12,869 bases of DNA, taken from CAYPXN01 sp964470915. Lineage in GTDB: Bacteria; UBA10199; JADFYH01. The notes under the pieces are model-generated. The model saw nothing but the letters and a program-made list of their open reading frames with translations. It was not told where the DNA came from and did no database searches. This document shows positions 5,664 through 11,952 of the stretch, in pieces; the first letter of the stretch is position 1, and each line of letters opens with the position of its first letter. The translations under genes and the position numbers were made by a program. The stretch is taken from contig CAYYEM010000043.1 in NCBI GenBank assembly GCA_964470915.1, forward strand, positions 1-12,869, given 5' to 3'.

Positions 5664-6650
5664 ATGCAAGCGACTGTTCAAGAAGTCACCGAACGAATCA
5701 AAAAATACCAACCCATCATTAGTAATCTGTTTGAAGAACTTCAAAAAACAATTGTAGGGCAGAAATATTTGATGGAACGCTTGGTGATTGGCCTCTTGAT
5801 GGAAGGTCATATTTTGGTAGAAGGGGTGCCAGGCCTTGCCAAAACAACTGCAGTGAAAGCATTGGCGCAACTTTTAAAGCTCCATTTCAAAAGAATTCAG
5901 TTTACTCCTGATTTGCTTCCTGCGGATTTGATTGGTACCCAAATTTATAATCCTAAAACTCAAGAGTTTGGTGTGAAACGAGGCCCTATTTTTACCAACA
6001 TTCTTTTGGCCGATGAAATTAACCGAGCTCCCGCGAAAGTGCAAAGTGCTTTGCTGGAAGCCATGCAAGAAAGACAAGTGACCATTGGAGATGAAACTTT
6101 TGCGCTCTCCCATCCTTTTGTGGTGCTTGCGACTCAAAATCCAATTGAACAAGAAGGAACATATCCATTGCCTGAAGCTCAAGTAGATCGTTTCATGCTC
6201 AAACTCAATGTGACTTATCCCACACCAGGTGAAGAAGCCGCTATTATTGAACGAGTCAATCATCCAGTGCATTCTGAAATGCAGGCTCGTTTTGGTGCTC
6301 AGGAAATAGTGGGTTTAAGAGAAGTGATTAATCAGATTTATATTGATCCAAAGGTAAAAGATTATATCGTGAGAATTATTTTTGCGACCCGTGATCCAAA
6401 AGCTTTAGGCTTAGGTTTAGAAAATTATATCCAGTATGGTGCTTCTCCTCGAGCTTCCATTTTTCTTTACCAAGTTTCGAAAGCCTATGCCTTTTTACAA
6501 GGGCGTGGTTATGTGACCCCTCAAGATGTGAAAACCATGGGTTTTGATGTGCTTCGACATCGAATTATTACGACTTATGAAGCCGAGGCAGAAGGTTTGA
6601 ATACTGATCAGATTATCCAGAAAATTTTTGATAATGTGGAAGTTCCCTAA
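5664..6650 (+). CDS. moxR: MoxR-family AAA+ ATPase
   Basis: A complete 328-residue MoxR-type AAA+ ATPase, a chaperone-like protein thought to help assemble or activate von Willebrand A partner proteins. Visible motifs are Walker A GVPGLAKT (54-61, the usual MoxR variant with Ala before Lys), Walker B ILLADEIN (113-120) followed by RAPAKVQSALLEAMQE, sensor 1 LATQNP (155-160) and the arginine-finger region EAQVDRF (171-177), then the C-terminal lid domain with YGASPRA. Length is typical. It opens a co-directional cluster; the pyrophosphatase start codon follows its stop after 12 nt (6 nt if the GTG at 6657 is used). Its position ahead of DUF58, BatA and BatB is the classic arrangement and supports vWA proteins as its clients (family knowledge). 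Confidence 0.95.
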   Translation: MQATVQEVTERIKKYQPIISNLFEELQKTIVGQKYLMERLVIGLLMEGHILVEGVPGLAKTTAVKALAQLLKLHFKRIQFTPDLLPADLIGTQIYNPKTQEFGVKRGPIFTNILLADEINRAPAKVQSALLEAMQERQVTIGDETFALSHPFVVLATQNPIEQEGTYPLPEAQVDRFMLKLNVTYPTPGEEAAIIERVNHPVHSEMQARFGAQEIVGLREVINQIYIDPKVKDYIVRIIFATRDPKALGLGLENYIQYGASPRASIFLYQVSKAYAFLQGRGYVTPQDVKTMGFDVLRHRIITTYEAEAEGLNTDQIIQKIFDNVEVP

Positions 6651-6662
6651 GAAAGGGTGAAC

Positions 6663-7172
6663 ATGGATTATAAAACTTTGCCGATTGGAAAGAAATTTCC
6701 TCAGGTGGTGAATGCTGTGATCGAAATTCCCACGGGTTCAAGTAATAAATATGAATTTGATGAGGAAATGAAAGTATTTAAACTCGATCGAGTTTTGTAT
6801 TCAGCCGTTCATTACCCGGCAGATTACGGTTTTATTCCGAGTACACACGCAGATGATGAAGATCCCCTCGATATTTTGGTTTTAATTTCCAGACCTACTT
6901 TTCCAGGTTGTGTGGTGGAAGCACGTCCTATTGGGATGTTGGAAATGAAAGATGATAAAGGTGTGGATGAAAAAGTGTTGGCTGTCGCTGACAGAGATCC
7001 TCGTTTTTCTGATTTTAATGATTTGAAAGATGTAGCTCCTCATTTACTCAAGGAAATTGAACATTTTTTTAATGTTTATAAAGATCTCGAAGGAAGAATG
7101 AGCGCTACTTATGGTTGGTCAGGAAAAAAAGTGGCCTATGAGAGAATTCAAAAATACTTGATTAAAAAATAA
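6663..7172 (+). CDS. ppa: Inorganic pyrophosphatase, family I
   Basis: A soluble family I pyrophosphatase of 169 residues that hydrolyses pyrophosphate to two phosphates with Mg2+ and so pulls biosynthetic reactions forward. The signature DDEDPLDILV (64-73) supplies the three metal-binding aspartates. Other active-site positions known from the E. coli enzyme are present: IEIP and SNKYEFD (20-33), LDRVLY (41-46), YPADYGFIP (51-59), DDKGVDEK (97-104) and the VYKDLEG segment. I place the start at the ATG at 6663, with AAAGG 6 nt upstream; a GTG two codons earlier (6657) overlaps that ribosome binding site and is less likely. The gene sits between moxR and the DUF58 gene with 12-nt and 7-nt gaps, so it is very likely co-transcribed with the bat cluster, which is not its usual home. 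Confidence 0.96.
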   Translation: MDYKTLPIGKKFPQVVNAVIEIPTGSSNKYEFDEEMKVFKLDRVLYSAVHYPADYGFIPSTHADDEDPLDILVLISRPTFPGCVVEARPIGMLEMKDDKGVDEKVLAVADRDPRFSDFNDLKDVAPHLLKEIEHFFNVYKDLEGRMSATYGWSGKKVAYERIQKYLIKK

Positions 7173-7179
7173 TTGATCT

Positions 7180-8055
7180 ATGATTCCCAAAGAAGTGCTC
7201 CATAAAATTAAGCAGATTGATATCAAAAGCAAATATCTTGCGAATGAAGTGTTTGCGGGTGAGTATGAGAGCGCTTTTCGTGGACACGGAATGGAATTTG
7301 AGGAAGTTCGTGAATATCAACCCGGAGATGATATCCGTTCGATTGATTGGAACGTAACCGCCCGTACCGGGAACCCCCATGTGAAAATTTTCAAAGAAGA
7401 ACGTGAACTCTCAGTGGTGTTTTTGGTGGATTCTTCTGCTTCGCTAAACTTTGGAACTCGCAAACGATACAAACAAGAGGTAGCTGCGGAAGTCGCAGCG
7501 ATTTTAGCTTATGCGGCTATCAAGAGTAGTGACAAAGTAGGATTGATTACTTTCACAGATCAAATTGAAAAATTCATTCCTCCCAAAAAGGGAACAGGTC
7601 ATGTTTGGCGGGTCATCAAAGAAATATTAAGTTTTTCTCCTGAGAAAAAAGGAACAAACCTAGAAGCTGCGCTAGAGTTTTTGGTGAAAGTTTTGCCACG
7701 TCGTTCGGTGTGTTTTGTCATTTCAGATTTTTTATCGGACCCTTTCAAAAAAGGCTTAGGGATTGCAGCCAAACGTCATGACATGATTGCCTTGCTTTTA
7801 TCGGATCCTGCTGAAGAAAAAATTCCCAAAATGGGTTGGGTTCATTTTCAAGATGCGGAAACAGGACAAGGACGTTGGCTAGATACACGCTCGCAAGAAT
7901 TTCAGAAAAAATTTCAGGAAATGAGAAGTGCTAGAATGAATGGCTTGATGGAGAATTTTCAGTCTTTGGGAATCGATGTGTGTCCCATTGAAACCCATAA
8001 AGATTATGTGAATCCTCTTTTGAAATTGTTTCGAATGCGGGAGAAGAAAAAGTGA
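7180..8055 (+). CDS. DUF58 domain protein of the MoxR/bat cluster
   Basis: A 291-residue soluble DUF58 protein, the usual partner of MoxR ATPases. The conserved core is GMEFEEVREYQPGDDIRSIDWN followed by ARTG.PHVK (37-69). A vWA-like fold follows, with the MIDAS-type DxSxS motif at 84-88 (DSSAS); later motif segments are GTNLEAAL and VISDFLSD. No membrane helix is visible. Family length is typical. It starts 7 nt after the pyrophosphatase stop with no clear Shine-Dalgarno sequence, which suggests translational coupling. The molecular role of DUF58 proteins is not established; genetic context ties them to MoxR and to cell-envelope or stress functions. Confidence 0.93.
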   Translation: MIPKEVLHKIKQIDIKSKYLANEVFAGEYESAFRGHGMEFEEVREYQPGDDIRSIDWNVTARTGNPHVKIFKEERELSVVFLVDSSASLNFGTRKRYKQEVAAEVAAILAYAAIKSSDKVGLITFTDQIEKFIPPKKGTGHVWRVIKEILSFSPEKKGTNLEAALEFLVKVLPRRSVCFVISDFLSDPFKKGLGIAAKRHDMIALLLSDPAEEKIPKMGWVHFQDAETGQGRWLDTRSQEFQKKFQEMRSARMNGLMENFQSLGIDVCPIETHKDYVNPLLKLFRMREKKK

Positions 8056-8071
8056 ATGATTGCTTTCTGAT

Positions 8072-8099
8072 CTTTCCCCTTTTGCGAAGGGAGGAAAAG
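8072..8099. repeat. Imperfect palindrome before the DUF4381-like gene
   Basis: CTTTCCCCTT (8072-8081) faces AAGGGAGGAAAG (8088-8099 approx.), forming an imperfect stem with a two-base bulge around TTTGCG. The right arm also provides the purine-rich ribosome binding site for the gene at 8107. Its pattern (CCCC, TTTGCGAAGG, GG) resembles short intergenic palindromes I recall as common in many genomes, so it may be another dispersed element; it lies in the only sizeable gap (51 bp) between DUF58 and batA. Confidence 0.45.
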
Positions 8100-8106
8100 A
8101 AAAAAC

Positions 8107-8709
8107 ATGAATAGCTCTTTGCCTTCCCTCGATCAAATGACGGATATTTTGGATATCAAACCGATTATCAAGGTGAGCTTGCTTTGGTTTTGGTTTTTGC
8201 TTTTGTGTCTATTGGTAATTTTGGGGATTTGGCTTTATTATTTTCTAAAGAATAGAGGCAGACCCCAGGAAAAGGCTAAGCCAGAACCTTTATTGAGTCC
8301 ACGAGATGTTGCTTTGCGGGATTTGGAAGAGCTGGATCATTTAGGGATTTTAGAACGAGGGCAGTACCGTAAATATTATTTTCGTTTAAGCGAAATAGTC
8401 CGACTTTTTTTGCAGGATGAAATGCGCTTGCCAGCCGTAGATACCACCACAGAAGAAATTAACCCTTACTTAATTCAGACTCCATTTTTAAATGATGATG
8501 AAAAGAAACTTGTTTCCCAAGTGTTAGTCGATATGGATTTGGTAAAATTTGCTCGCTTTGTTCCTTCGGCTTCAGAAGTACAGGAACTGCGCAGGAAAAT
8601 TATACATTTTATCCAGACAGCTCATTTGCCTAAGCCATCGGTTGTAAATTCTGTTTCAATCAGCGATGAACAAGAAATAGCGAAGGGGGGAGTCAATGTT
8701 TCATCTTGA
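8107..8709 (+). CDS. Single-helix membrane protein, DUF4381-like, of the bat operon
   Basis: A 200-residue protein with one strong membrane helix (about 24-47, very rich in W, L and F) near the N-terminus, a short basic segment, and a cytoplasmic alpha-helical domain. The latter contains ALRDLEELDHLGILERGQYR, YYFRLSEIVRLFL and AVDTTTEEI, then VDMDLVKFARF; this is the pattern of DUF4381-type proteins found between DUF58 and BatA genes. The function is unknown; context suggests a membrane partner of the MoxR/vWA complex. Its last 14 nt overlap the start of batA, indicating tight translational coupling. The start at 8107 follows a GGGAGG tract with rather long (about 12 nt) spacing. Confidence 0.75.
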   Translation: MNSSLPSLDQMTDILDIKPIIKVSLLWFWFLLLCLLVILGIWLYYFLKNRGRPQEKAKPEPLLSPRDVALRDLEELDHLGILERGQYRKYYFRLSEIVRLFLQDEMRLPAVDTTTEEINPYLIQTPFLNDDEKKLVSQVLVDMDLVKFARFVPSASEVQELRRKIIHFIQTAHLPKPSVVNSVSISDEQEIAKGGVNVSS

Positions 8710-9688
8710 AACCCCTCTTTTTCTGTTGGCTATTTTTTTAATTCCTCTTTTCTTTTTAATCGAAAATAAACGTAAGCGGGGTTTTCTTTTTTATCCTTCC
8801 TTAAAATTGCTAGAAAGCGAAAGCTCCTCCAAAGAAAAATTATTTCATTATTTGCCTATTGTTTTGAAATGTCTGGCCTTGGCTTTTTGTATTTTTGCTT
8901 TAGCCAGGCCACAGCTTGCCAATGTCAAAACAGAAGTTTCAAGTGAAGGGGTAGATATTTTACTCACTATCGATACTTCGGGTTCCATGAAAGCTCTTGA
9001 TTTTAAAGTGGAAGGTGAGGAAGTCGATCGCTTAGTGGCAGTCAAAAAAGTAGTGAAAGATTTTATCAAGAATCGTGTGAGCGATCGCATTGGTATGGTG
9101 GTGTTTGGTGACATGGCTTACACCCAAACTCCTCTCACTTTAGATTATGAAGTATTATTAAATTTTCTGGATCAGGTTGAAATTGGTGCCGCAGGAGATG
9201 CGACTGCGATTGGAGATGGAATAGCTTTGTCGGTGAAACGTCTCAAGGATTTGCCAGGGAAATCAAAAGTTATCATTTTATTAACAGACGGCCGAAGCAA
9301 TGCAGGAAGAATTACGCCAGATAAGGCTGCTGAAATTGCAGCGGAGTATGGGGTGAAAATTTACACAATTGGGGTGGGTTCTCGAGGTCCCGTTCCTTTT
9401 CCAGAGCAGACCTTTTTTGGTATTCGGCATATTTTAGTTCAGTTGGACATGGATGAAGAAACCTTGCAGCGCATTGCTGAAAAAACGAAGGGCCAATATT
9501 TTAGAGCCACCGACACAGAAGCTTTGAAGAAAATTTATGAAACAATCGATCAATTGGAAAAAGTGGAAGCAAAGGTGACTCACTATCAGGAATATCAGGA
9601 GCTTTATCGTTATTTTTTAGCAATCGCTTTAGTTTTAATGTTGAGTGAAATGTTCTTAAGGTTAACTTGGTTTAGGAGTTTTCCTTAG
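8696..9688 (+). CDS. batA: BatA, membrane-anchored von Willebrand A protein
   Basis: This 330-residue protein has the BatA layout: an N-terminal helix (about 7-22), a second helix (about 52-71), a vWA domain facing the periplasm or cytoplasm side between helices, and a C-terminal helix (about 307-325). The metal-binding MIDAS is intact: DTSGS (93-97), Thr170 in GDATAIGDGIA, and Asp198 in LLTDGRSNAG. The segment PLTLDY and the family stretch IKNRVSDRIGMVVFG are also typical. Start at 8696 is preceded by a strong GGGGGGAG ribosome binding site located inside the upstream gene, with a 14-nt overlap. Bat proteins were first linked to oxygen tolerance in Bacteroides; direct function is uncertain, and vWA MIDAS sites usually bind partner proteins through a metal ion. 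Confidence 0.93.
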   Translation: MFHLETPLFLLAIFLIPLFFLIENKRKRGFLFYPSLKLLESESSSKEKLFHYLPIVLKCLALAFCIFALARPQLANVKTEVSSEGVDILLTIDTSGSMKALDFKVEGEEVDRLVAVKKVVKDFIKNRVSDRIGMVVFGDMAYTQTPLTLDYEVLLNFLDQVEIGAAGDATAIGDGIALSVKRLKDLPGKSKVIILLTDGRSNAGRITPDKAAEIAAEYGVKIYTIGVGSRGPVPFPEQTFFGIRHILVQLDMDEETLQRIAEKTKGQYFRATDTEALKKIYETIDQLEKVEAKVTHYQEYQELYRYFLAIALVLMLSEMFLRLTWFRSFP

Positions 9689-9703
9689 ATAGATATTTTC
9701 CAA

Positions 9704-9758
9704 AATCCTCCGCTTAAGATTAAGAGGAGCTCCTCTGCCTAAGGCAGAGGCGAGGATT
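9704..9758. repeat. Nested palindromes in the batA-batB gap
   Basis: Outer arms AATCCTC (9704-9710) and GAGGATT (9752-9758) enclose two overlapping inner palindromes: a perfect 14-bp AGAGGAGCTCCTCT (9723-9736) and a 9-bp-arm hairpin CCTCTGCCT/AGGCAGAGG (9732-9750). The inner two share the CCTCT block, so only one can form at a time. It is non-coding and interrupts an otherwise compact operon. Confidence 0.7.
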
Positions 9759-9784
9759 GCGAAGAGTGTTATAACGCCCCCTTA

Positions 9785-9809
9785 CCCCCCTCTTAAATGA
9801 AGAGGGGGG
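9785..9809. repeat. Perfect 10-bp-stem hairpin before batB
   Basis: CCCCCCTCTT (9785-9794) and AAGAGGGGGG (9800-9809) form a perfect G/C-rich stem around AAATG. The flanking CCTTA and TAAGG extend pairing with a small bulge. No U tract follows, so it is not a standard terminator. It is followed by one or two heptamer units (ATTAAGG, TGTGAGG; 9811-9824) of the kind found at 70-145. The ATG inside the loop opens a spurious N-terminal extension of batB. Confidence 0.7.
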
Positions 9810-9832
9810 AATTAAGGTGTGAGGTTTGTCAT

Positions 9833-10864
9833 ATGAAATGGGGAAATCTACATTATTTGTTTTGGCTCTGCTTGATACCTTTTTTTGTGCTTTTGTTTAT
9901 TTGGAACTCTCGCCAAAGAAAGAAAATTCTTGAAAGTTTTTCTGATTCAATTTTTTGGCAGAAGTTAATGCCTATTTCAAAAGCAGGAAGAAAAATTACC
10001 CAACAATTTTTATGGATTTTAGCCCTGTTATGTTTTGTGTTTGCGTTAGCTGAACCCAAGTGGGGTTATCATTTTGAAGACGTGGTTCGAAAAGGGGTTG
10101 ATATTTTTTTGCTGGTGGATGTTTCGAATTCAATGATGGCAGAAGATGTGAAACCTAATCGCTTAGAAAGGGCTAAACGTAAAATTTATGATTTATTAAA
10201 AATGTCACGTGGGGATCGTATTGGTTTGATTATTTTTGCGGGGCGAGCGGTTGTTTTATGTCCTTTAACCCTTGATTATCAAGCGATACATCAATTTTTA
10301 GAAAGTCTTTCCCCCGATTTAATTCCCGTACAAGGCACAGATCTTTCAGGTTCAATCGCGCTTGCTCTTAAAAGTTTCAAAGATCCTAAAAGTCAAAAAG
10401 CCCTCATTGCTTTTACAGATGGAGAAGATCAAAATCCTGATTTTCCAAAATTGATTTCTAATTTGAAGGAACAAAAAATTCCTCTTTATATTTTAGGTTT
10501 TGGTAGTCCAGAGGGCGCTCCTATTCCATTACCTAAAGGAGAGGGAGGTTTTAAACGTGATGATGCAGGCAATATGGTTATCAGTAAATTGGCAGAAAAA
10601 AGTTTAATGAACCTCGCTCAAGATACAGGAGGAGAATATGTTCGATCGGTTACGAGCGATGAAGATTTAAATGAACTTTATGCCAAAGGTTTAAAGGGTG
10701 CAATGAGTGGTACAGAAATTAAAGCGAGTAAAAAACGTGTTTATGAATCCCGTTTTCAATGGCCATTGGGTTTTGGGTTTTTATTTTTAATTTTTAGTTA
10801 TTTGTTAAGTGAAGTTAAAGTAAATCGTGTAAGTCTTTGGAGCCGAGTTAAGCGTTCAAAATAA
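9833..10864 (+). CDS. batB: BatB, membrane-anchored von Willebrand A protein
   Basis: A 343-residue BatB-like protein parallel in layout to BatA: N-terminal helix (about 8-24), second helix (about 57-73), vWA domain, and C-terminal helix near the end (QWPLGFGFLFLIFSYLL). MIDAS residues are present: DVSNS (96-100), Thr169 in GTDLSGSIALAL and Asp196 in AFTDGEDQN; PLTLDYQAI is the usual family block. I choose the ATG at 9833, which has GAGG 8 nt upstream and gives the family-like start MKWGNLHYLFWL. A start at 9797 is open, but its 12 extra codons are read entirely from the hairpin loop and heptamer repeat. A 144-bp gap with palindromes separates it from batA, and batC follows after 10 nt. Confidence 0.92.
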   Translation: MKWGNLHYLFWLCLIPFFVLLFIWNSRQRKKILESFSDSIFWQKLMPISKAGRKITQQFLWILALLCFVFALAEPKWGYHFEDVVRKGVDIFLLVDVSNSMMAEDVKPNRLERAKRKIYDLLKMSRGDRIGLIIFAGRAVVLCPLTLDYQAIHQFLESLSPDLIPVQGTDLSGSIALALKSFKDPKSQKALIAFTDGEDQNPDFPKLISNLKEQKIPLYILGFGSPEGAPIPLPKGEGGFKRDDAGNMVISKLAEKSLMNLAQDTGGEYVRSVTSDEDLNELYAKGLKGAMSGTEIKASKKRVYESRFQWPLGFGFLFLIFSYLLSEVKVNRVSLWSRVKRSK

Positions 10865-10874
10865 GCCTGTTTTT

Positions 10875-11948
10875 ATGAAGAAAGTTTATTTTTTTCTTTT
10901 TGTAGTTTTTTTAACTTTGCCTTCTTCTCGGGCTGAAGCAGGGCTGCTTTCTACTTTTCAAAAGTATATGGGTTGGAAAGCTTTTGAAGGTCATGATTAT
11001 CCTAAGGCTCAGGAAAACTTTGCTAAAAGCTTAGTGGAAAATCCACAAGACCCTGTTTCAGCCTATAATTTAGGAAATACTTACTATCGCCAGGGCGATT
11101 ATTTGAAAGCCGCAGAAAGTTTTTATAAGGCCACTGAATCTCAAGACCCAAAATTAAAAGAGAAATCAATTTATAATTTAGGAAATAGTTTCTACAAAGC
11201 AGGCCAATGGGAAAACTCTATCAAATCTTATGAGGAAGCTTTAAAAATAGACCCAAAAGATGAAGAGGCGAGATTAAATCTTGAATTTGTAAAAAAGAAA
11301 CTCCAGGAAAAACAGCAGCAAGATCAAAAAAATCAACAAAATCAGTCTCAAGGAGGAGAGGGACAAGATAAGCAAGAGGGGGGTAAATCAGGAGCCTCAG
11401 AAAATCAAAAAGATCCACAGTCACAGCAAGGACAAAAAGATCAAGATTCTAATTCTTCAGAAGGGCAAAAGAATCAGGATCAAAAGAATCAAGATTCGCA
11501 AAATCAATCTGCCAATGCAAAAAATTCTGATCCATCTCAAGGTCAAAATCAGGAAAAGAGCCAAGAGAAAGAAAGTAAAGGAGAAGAAGGTAAAGAAGGA
11601 AAAGATCAAAATACTTCGCAAAACCCCGCTCAGCAAGGCCCGCAAGGCCAGCAAGGGCAACAGGGGCAGCAAAATCAAGCTGAGAATCAAAAGTCTGATC
11701 AAGGTCAGGGAGACAAGGGTGAGAATTCTAAACAGGCTCCTGAGGGAAAGTTGGAATTGAAAAATGAGCAAAACAAGCAGAAAGAAGAAGTGAGTGGAAA
11801 TATGCAGGTGAAAGGTGGAGGAGGAGGTACTACTCATCAAGAAGCCGAGCAATGGTTGGGCTCTTTGGAAGAAGAAGCAAGCCAGATTTTGAAAAATCAA
11901 ATTCAGAAAAAAGTAGGAAAAGCCAGAAGAGTAGAGAAGGATTGGTAG
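10875..11948 (+). CDS. batC: BatC-like secreted TPR protein with Q/N/K-rich region
   Basis: A 357-residue protein with a signal peptide (hydrophobic 4-16, cleavage likely after AEA at 22), so it acts in the periplasm or envelope. About three TPR helix pairs follow (about 26-60, 61-94 and 95-130; repeated A/I-YNLGN and YY or FY patterns). Residues about 143-305 are very low complexity, dominated by Q, N, K, E, S, G and D with many QGQ, KNQ and QDQ steps. A short conserved-looking C-terminal block comes last: GGGGG, then TTHQEAEQWLGSLEEEASQIL, and a final VEKDW. Similar tails occur in BatC/TPR proteins of bat operons. No Shine-Dalgarno sequence is visible (CCTGTTTTT before ATG), so translation is probably coupled to batB, whose stop lies 10 nt upstream. 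The TPR part likely binds another Bat protein (inference). Confidence 0.85.
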   Translation: MKKVYFFLFVVFLTLPSSRAEAGLLSTFQKYMGWKAFEGHDYPKAQENFAKSLVENPQDPVSAYNLGNTYYRQGDYLKAAESFYKATESQDPKLKEKSIYNLGNSFYKAGQWENSIKSYEEALKIDPKDEEARLNLEFVKKKLQEKQQQDQKNQQNQSQGGEGQDKQEGGKSGASENQKDPQSQQGQKDQDSNSSEGQKNQDQKNQDSQNQSANAKNSDPSQGQNQEKSQEKESKGEEGKEGKDQNTSQNPAQQGPQGQQGQQGQQNQAENQKSDQGQGDKGENSKQAPEGKLELKNEQNKQKEEVSGNMQVKGGGGGTTHQEAEQWLGSLEEEASQILKNQIQKKVGKARRVEKDW

Positions 11949-11952
11949 TCAC

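Noticed and set aside
6657..6662. GTG start two codons upstream for the pyrophosphatase
   Set aside because: The GTG overlaps the AAAGGG ribosome binding site that serves the ATG at 6663; it cannot be excluded but is less likely.
9797..9832. Upstream ATG extending BatB by 12 residues
   Set aside because: The extension is read from a hairpin loop and heptamer repeat, has no ribosome binding site, and the ATG at 9833 gives the family-type N-terminus.
11301..11720. Possible direct-repeat or CRISPR-like array in batC
   Set aside because: Repeats are short degenerate codons of a continuous reading frame without constant-length spacers.
11457..11900. 147-codon open frame on the minus strand, rich in Leu/Ile/Phe
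   Set aside because: It is the antisense shadow of the Q/N/K-rich part of batC; the composition is what reverse-reading CAA/AAG/GAT-rich DNA produces, and there is no start signal.
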